From Macquaria australasica (Eukaryota > Chordata > Actinopteri > Centrarchiformes > Percichthyidae), in the NCBI GenBank assembly GCA_005408345.1, contig SEMN01000180.1, forward strand, positions 620,001 to 684,000: DNA of 64,000 nt, written 5' to 3'. The position numbers were made by a program, and so were the translations under genes. The notes under the pieces were generated by a model. That model made no database searches. It saw nothing but the letters and a program-made list of their open reading frames with translations, and was not told the DNA's origin. Every line of letters begins with the position of its first letter. The first letter of the stretch is position 1. Shown in pieces: positions 58,701 through 64,000 of the stretch.

Positions 58701-61700
58701 GGGGTGGAGGTGGCTAATGCACACAAACACAGTACAGTCCCACTGATTTAATGGTCATGTGAGGAACTGTTTAGATGAACCAATGAATGATTAGACCCCA
58801 AAGAGGCACAGACATGAAGGGACACTTGTTTGAAATGGTAATTTCCATGTCATGTGATGACATCAGCTATGAATGATGTCATTGTGGACATGCCTTTCCC
58901 TTGCTCTGACACGTGACTCTTGAGTGAGTTGACACATCTGAGGATGGGGAATCTGTCATTGAATTGTCTTCCCCAAGGTTTCCCCTCTTTTACTTTGCAT
59001 GCTTTTATTTTGTAGCTTTTCCTTGTCTTCTTATCAGCTTAGACTTGATTTGACTTTGATCTTTCATTTCTTGTCATATCATCCATGGTTATAGGAGACA
59101 CAACTGGAACATGACATACTGTATGTAATTCACCTAAAACCCATTCGTTACATTGGAAACTTAAGTTTCACATTAGCTAGATGTGGTTAGTACATGAGAG
59201 AGTGCACAGATGGATAATGATTAGACATAAATGATCCATATATTTGTTTAGCAAACATGTCCTTATGGTGCAGCTGCTGACATACTACCATTTCATGCTC
59301 ATGGATTCTGTTAAAATAACTGAACTCATTGTTAAGATATTTTTCTTGGTGGTATCAACAGCCTGTCAGAACGGGCTTGCTGCTTAATACCAGTAGAAAT
59401 CTCTCATTGTCATTTTTCTGCCTGTGTTGTGGAGCCTTTTAATCATTTTTGTCTCATTTGTCAACACTGCTGTGGTCATTGGACAAATCAGAATATTAAA
59501 TTAGCCCAACAAGAGCTAGCCTACTGTAAGATGATCTTACCTAGAGTGGTGGCAGACATTGGATTCATCTCCATGCTCTATATCAGGAGTCTCAAACTCA
59601 ATTTCCTGGAGGCCACCAGCCAGGTCCCTCTCTTTTCCCTCGCACCTAACTCTGCACGTTTAGTAGAGTGATGCCACTGCAGATTGTATTACTACAGGAC
59701 GGCAGCTTTCTCCTTGCAGATAAGGATGCAGGCACATTAGACTCAATGAAGAAATAAACAATTGTGCACCTCTCTTAAAACGGTCTGTGCTCTGAGTCAA
59801 CCTTTTGTTTTAGGTTTAAAAAGAGAGATTTTGGTGTGAGGTGCGCCACAGTAAATCATATCAGCAATTGAACTGTTCATGTTGAGAAGTTGCACAATTA
59901 GGCGCTGCTTGCTAAATGTGAAATAAAAAGCCAAATTTTATGCTAAATTTATAATTAAAGACTGGGGAAAATGAAATTGGGAAACAAATTAAAAAGTAAG
60001 TTGTGGGCCAGATTCAACAATAAATTCTAAACATGGTGGGGCCTAGTTAGTGCCTCATATTCTGTAGGTTTCTATCTCTGTTATCATCCCTCGGGAGAAT
60101 ACTATGTGGATCCTAACAACTGCCTGTCTACATTGATAGACTATGGTCAGCAGCAGTCTCTCCGCCACTTGAGTACTCTGTCCATTAGCCAAATTCCTAG
60201 CTATTTCATTATCTAAGTGGGTGGGTTCCATCCCAGAACCACAACTCTACTAAACCACAGGCTAGATTGCCAGTAGCCTCCTCTCTGTCTTAAGAGGACT
60301 GAATCAGGCTTTCTGCCAAAGCTTGAAATATTTATCACACATAATTGAAAACACTGTTGGCAGAGTTGAAATGTACACGCCTATTAGCATAAAGGTATTA
60401 TAGAAATGCTGCTTTTGGGGGATGGGGGCATGAACAATATGTAAAGCCCTGTCTGACTGTCCCTTGGCTCTGTAGTGGAAACTAGGCTATGGACTGAGCT
60501 GGTGTCAGATTTCCCTGCTGCTGCCATTCCTGCCACAGACACCCAGGGTCTCGCATTGATTTTTATAAACCACAACTCCAGGACAACTTCAAGGCTTTCA
60601 AGACCATAATGACATAATGGATGCATTGGCCAAGGCTCGTGACATTATAGGTTTATGTCTTCAATGCCTTTGATTTCTCTGGAAATATTCAGTGTAACGC
60701 TACGAGACATTCTGATCTCCAGGAATAGACTGGCTGGTTGTTCTGCTGTTGACTGATTGGTAAAGACTGGAAGACGGAGATAAGTAAGTTTGACAATATT
60801 GTTCTGTCCCTGAGAAGACGGAGAGACCGGTAATGACCCTTATTACATCAACTCAACTGACAAGACGTGATTTAGGTGTTATTTGTGGAGTCCAACGTGT
60901 GCAGCATGTACACTCATGTGATGTAGTTCAGTGACTGTAAGACACAGTGATCTTGATAGGAGTCATCCTACTGGTACTTTGATGAGTATATTTTAAATAG
61001 TTGTGTTTCAGACATAAGCTGATGATCTCATTCAGAGCAACTCTGAATGAATGTAGAAGTAAAATAAGCTTCAGCTGCTACATTACCATTATTATATGCA
61101 ATCAATAAAATGGAGTGCAAGGCTGTTTTCAGTTCAAGTGGAGGAAAAGGATATGGATTACTAACCACCTGGAGGATGCATGATGATTTGAGAGCACCAT
61201 TGATCGCTGTCATCTGATGTCATCGGGTGTCACTCCCAACAGTTTAACAGCTGGTGTATCAGTTGCTTTTTCATTAGTGGCCGAAGTACGTACATTAGGT
61301 GCTGCAGAATTGATTTCTGATTTATTTAAGTTGGCTAACCAGTTCCCTTTAAAATCATTTTAAATTTAAAATTAAATGTATTTATTTAAAAGTCTTGGCT
61401 CAGCAATTTGTCCAATCTTGTTATATTGTCACTAAATGGTTTCCCGAATGAATTTCCAGAAAATGTACTACATCTTGGTAAACTTATTGCTATTACAATG
61501 TAAAATTACAAATGCCATACACAACATACACAGCCTACTCAACCTCAATATTTTCACAGGCAAATAAATAAATCATTAAATGACACTTTCAAATACATTT
61601 TTTATTAAATGCAATTAATTAAATCTAAAAGATAAATTGCATGTAAATATATTTAAATAAATTAAACTGAATCTTTAACCATGTTTGCGCTGTTGTTACA

Positions 61701-62909
61701 CTTACACTTTCCTCCCACCTCTTCCCTTCTAATTACATTACTGTTTTTTAGATTTTCTTTTTATTTGACATAATTACATTAACTTAAATCAAGACAAGGT
61801 AGCTATCACCATTTTTCGTCTGCTGGAAGTGAACGCAGAGCCTTTTAAGGATCACTTAAGAAAGTGCCTGTGAAGATAATCAAAAAGCAAGGGAAGTTGG
61901 AAATGATTCTCTCAGCAGATTGAACTGGAGGAGAGCCAGCTGCTGCTAAAGAGACTGTTTATTTGGATAGACTGTAATAGTTTCCTTTTTGAGTTATTGT
62001 TGGGGCTATAAAGGAAAGGGGTGGCTCCTCTGTAATGCACAGGAAAAACTTAAACAAACATTTAAGTTTCTAAAGCTGAGCAATTTGTGCTACTTTTTTA
62101 TTTTAGCTCTTATTATTTTTTAGATGGAAATTGAGCTTGGTTCAATATTTCCAACCTGCCCCAGTGATCCAGTTCAGCTATAGGCATAGCATTAGTTGTA
62201 CAATACTAACATGCAATCAATAGTAAAGATAGGTTACATGTTTTAGCAGTGCTATTGAGTTCATATTTCTTTGCAGAAATATTTAATCATCTGCTATCAC
62301 CATAATAATTGTAGTCAATTTTTGTTTGCTAACATCAATTTTGTCTTGTCTTCAAAAAGTTGTATATGACTATATTTTCATAAATAAATCATGTTTTTTT
62401 GTCAACAAAATTAACAGTAATCCTGTTTAGAAATCCAAGGTTACAAGAGACTACATGCAATCTCATTACAAAATATTGCATAACCTCCATATATCTTCCC
62501 CTAATTTTATCTTGCAGCTCAACTTCTTTAGACTGAGTCGTTCAATATGGACAAGCACATACCATTTATTTTGGGTATGAGCCCTGTCATACAACAGCGC
62601 TGAAGAGTTAATTTCCATTTCAGACATATATGTTCCAAAAGTTGGTTTAGTGGTAGAAGAGAATCCTGTAAAGACCATAACATCTGTAGTACTGATGGAG
62701 CACATGTGGTGTTGTAATAATTGTGTAAATGCTTAGAAGTAGCTAGAATTTGAAAGGGTATGTAAAACCTATTTACTATGATTTGGTTAAAATCTTTTCT
62801 TTGTTTCTCACAGCAGTACTGTATGATAATTGTGTAAACCAATCTTATGTGACATAAATGTTTCAATTATGTTTTTAAATTACATCTATTATGATTTTCT
62901 CATCTCCAG
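52701..62909. other. Probable rhbdf2 5' intron / upstream region, no gene seen
   Basis: Ten kilobases of AT-rich sequence with only short reading frames. No recognised exons, RNA genes or clear transposons were found. A block at 54138-54200 resembles one at 32212-32260 ('gaagcagtgaa' followed by 'atggtgttttcca'), hinting at an unnamed old repeat. If the 5' exon is near 52380, this is its first intron. Confidence 0.4.
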
Positions 62910-62921
62910 CACTCTGACAGG

Positions 62922-63059
62922 ATGGCATCACAGGGGGCGGGGGAGCCTCCTCCAAACAGAGGTCAATCAGATAGCCGTCTAAAGAGCAAGAAGCCGCCCA
63001 GCCTTGTAATAGCCATCCCTCCACCTGAGGAGATGATGTCCCATGACCCTGCAAAACAG
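62922..63059 (+). CDS. rhbdf2: Inactive rhomboid iRhom2, first coding exon (partial gene)
   Basis: iRhom2 is a catalytically dead rhomboid of the ER and plasma membrane that escorts ADAM17 and controls TNF and EGFR-ligand shedding. Only the first coding exon is here: ATG at 62922, 46 codons, donor at 63060 ('caggtaggc'). It is preceded by acceptor 'ctcatctccag' at 62909 and 12 nt of 5' UTR. The peptide starts MASQGAGEPP and contains SRLKSKKPPSLVIAIPPPEE, matching 'SRLQSRKPPNLSITIPPPE' at the same position in human RHBDF2; RHBDF1 lacks the 'IPPPE' ending. The remaining exons lie beyond the right edge, since 63060-64000 is intronic with no further exon recognised. Human RHBDF2 is also on 17q25, supporting the call. 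Confidence 0.85.
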
Positions 63060-64000
63060 GTAGGCTGACCGTTTTGTTCTGACACTGTCTTTTACTGCTT
63101 GGCCTCTTGAGGCAGATTGTCACTTAGAAGAAGTGTTATCACAATCACTAACCACTTCCTCTTATAGTGCTGGTGTTAATCAAGTTCCCATGCATGTTGA
63201 ATTAATACGTTTTTCTATCTCTATTATACTAGATAATATTTACTGTCAGAAATCTTTAATTAGCAACAAGATCATTTACATTGATCTCCCTAAAGAGCAG
63301 GGAAATAGCTTGATGCTAACCATGAATGCAGTAAAGTTCACAGTTTTTCTGTTGCAATGACTGTCTTTACCTCTTAAACTGGTTGACATTTAACCTAACC
63401 AAAACATCAGCCTTTTGTTCAAACTCTAATTGTTGGAAAGAATGAAGGAAACATCAATTAAGAAACAAAGTAATAATCAAAAGTTATCTGCACGCTTTTC
63501 TTTTACCTCTGTAAGATTGTTTGGCTTATGGCTATGATTTAGTGGTTGTACAGTAACCACTAATTCATAGCCATTTAAACAGTCTTGCTATTGTTAAACA
63601 AGTAATTCTAAAACTATTAGCAAATTGATCAATTAGTCAGTCACTTGAAAATTTATCTGACCTTTTTTCTTTTAATTTTGTTTTTAAGTTTTTCAAAAGC
63701 AAAAGTACCCTCATTCCTCCCCAAATACAAAGCAATCCACAGCAGAGAGTGGGTTTGTATATGATACCCTCCTTTTCACATAGATCAAACAAAGTTACTA
63801 TATATAAAGTCGATAAAGTAAATGCTTTCAACACACAAAATAAAGTAAAGTAAAATGGAGCAAAAAAAATTACCTATGAAACATCATGAATGCTCCTCAT
63901 CATGTGAACTTCAGTTCATTCAAAGAAAGCACATTCAGAGGTAGGCATCTAAAAAGGCATTGTGTTAGTCAAGAGTACAGAGAGTGTAAAGCCTGATATA
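63060..64000 (+). other. rhbdf2 intron, to window edge
   Basis: AT-rich sequence after the first coding exon donor. Reading frames are short and unrecognised. No second coding exon was found before the window ends. Confidence 0.6.

Noticed and set aside
1..64000. tRNA, rRNA, CRISPR or a bacterial-style defence or biosynthetic system
   Set aside because: None of the expected structures or protein motifs were seen; the window is intron-rich vertebrate DNA.

Overview
The window is vertebrate nuclear DNA, almost certainly from a teleost fish and probably a percomorph. The genes are intron-rich with GT-AG junctions, the proteins match vertebrate families end to end, and the intergenic space carries LINE and MITE families typical of fish. 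No bacterial or viral genes, CRISPR arrays, tRNAs or rRNAs were seen.

Four protein-coding genes are supported, and their order recalls human chromosome 17q25. (1) evpl (envoplakin) lies on + from 3623 to 20904. I reconstruct 22 coding exons and 1996 residues, with every junction in phase. (2) ten1, the small OB-fold subunit of the CST telomere complex, lies on - from 30204 to 27840 with three coding exons and 132 residues. (3) acox1, peroxisomal acyl-CoA oxidase 1, lies on + from 30457 to 45087. Each transcript has 14 coding exons, chosen from 15 because of a mutually exclusive exon 3 pair. It has 661 residues, Glu421 and a C-terminal SKL peroxisomal signal. (4) The first coding exon of a gene best matched to rhbdf2 (iRhom2) lies on + at 62922-63059 and the gene runs off the right edge. 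ten1 and acox1 are head to head, 252 bp between start codons, around a perfect GTCACGTGAC palindrome. evpl and ten1 are tail to tail; the CDK3 gene that sits between them in mammals was not seen.

Three large non-LTR retrotransposons fill the gaps. A 5'-truncated Rex1/CR1-like LINE (about 1034-3230, +) is nested inside an older L2 3' fragment just upstream of evpl. A nearly full-length L2-like LINE (about 22264-27220, -) has an intact ORF1 with zinc-binding, coiled-coil and SGNH-esterase segments, an intact endonuclease and a broken reverse transcriptase. An I/Nimb-type LINE with RNase H (about 47663-52300, -) carries an internal deletion that fuses the gag-like ORF in frame to the tail of the endonuclease. 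It ends at, or just short of, the presumed rhbdf2 5' region.

Smaller structures include several MITEs, one of them ending about 30 bp before an evpl splice acceptor. There is also a long near-palindromic hairpin in acox1 intron 6, diverged tandem repeats in ten1 intron 1, a 20-bp minisatellite in acox1 intron 1, and simple repeats. No wholly new system was found. The most useful leads are the frame-locked alternative acox1 exons, the shared ten1/acox1 promoter, and the deleted but in-frame LINE fusion.
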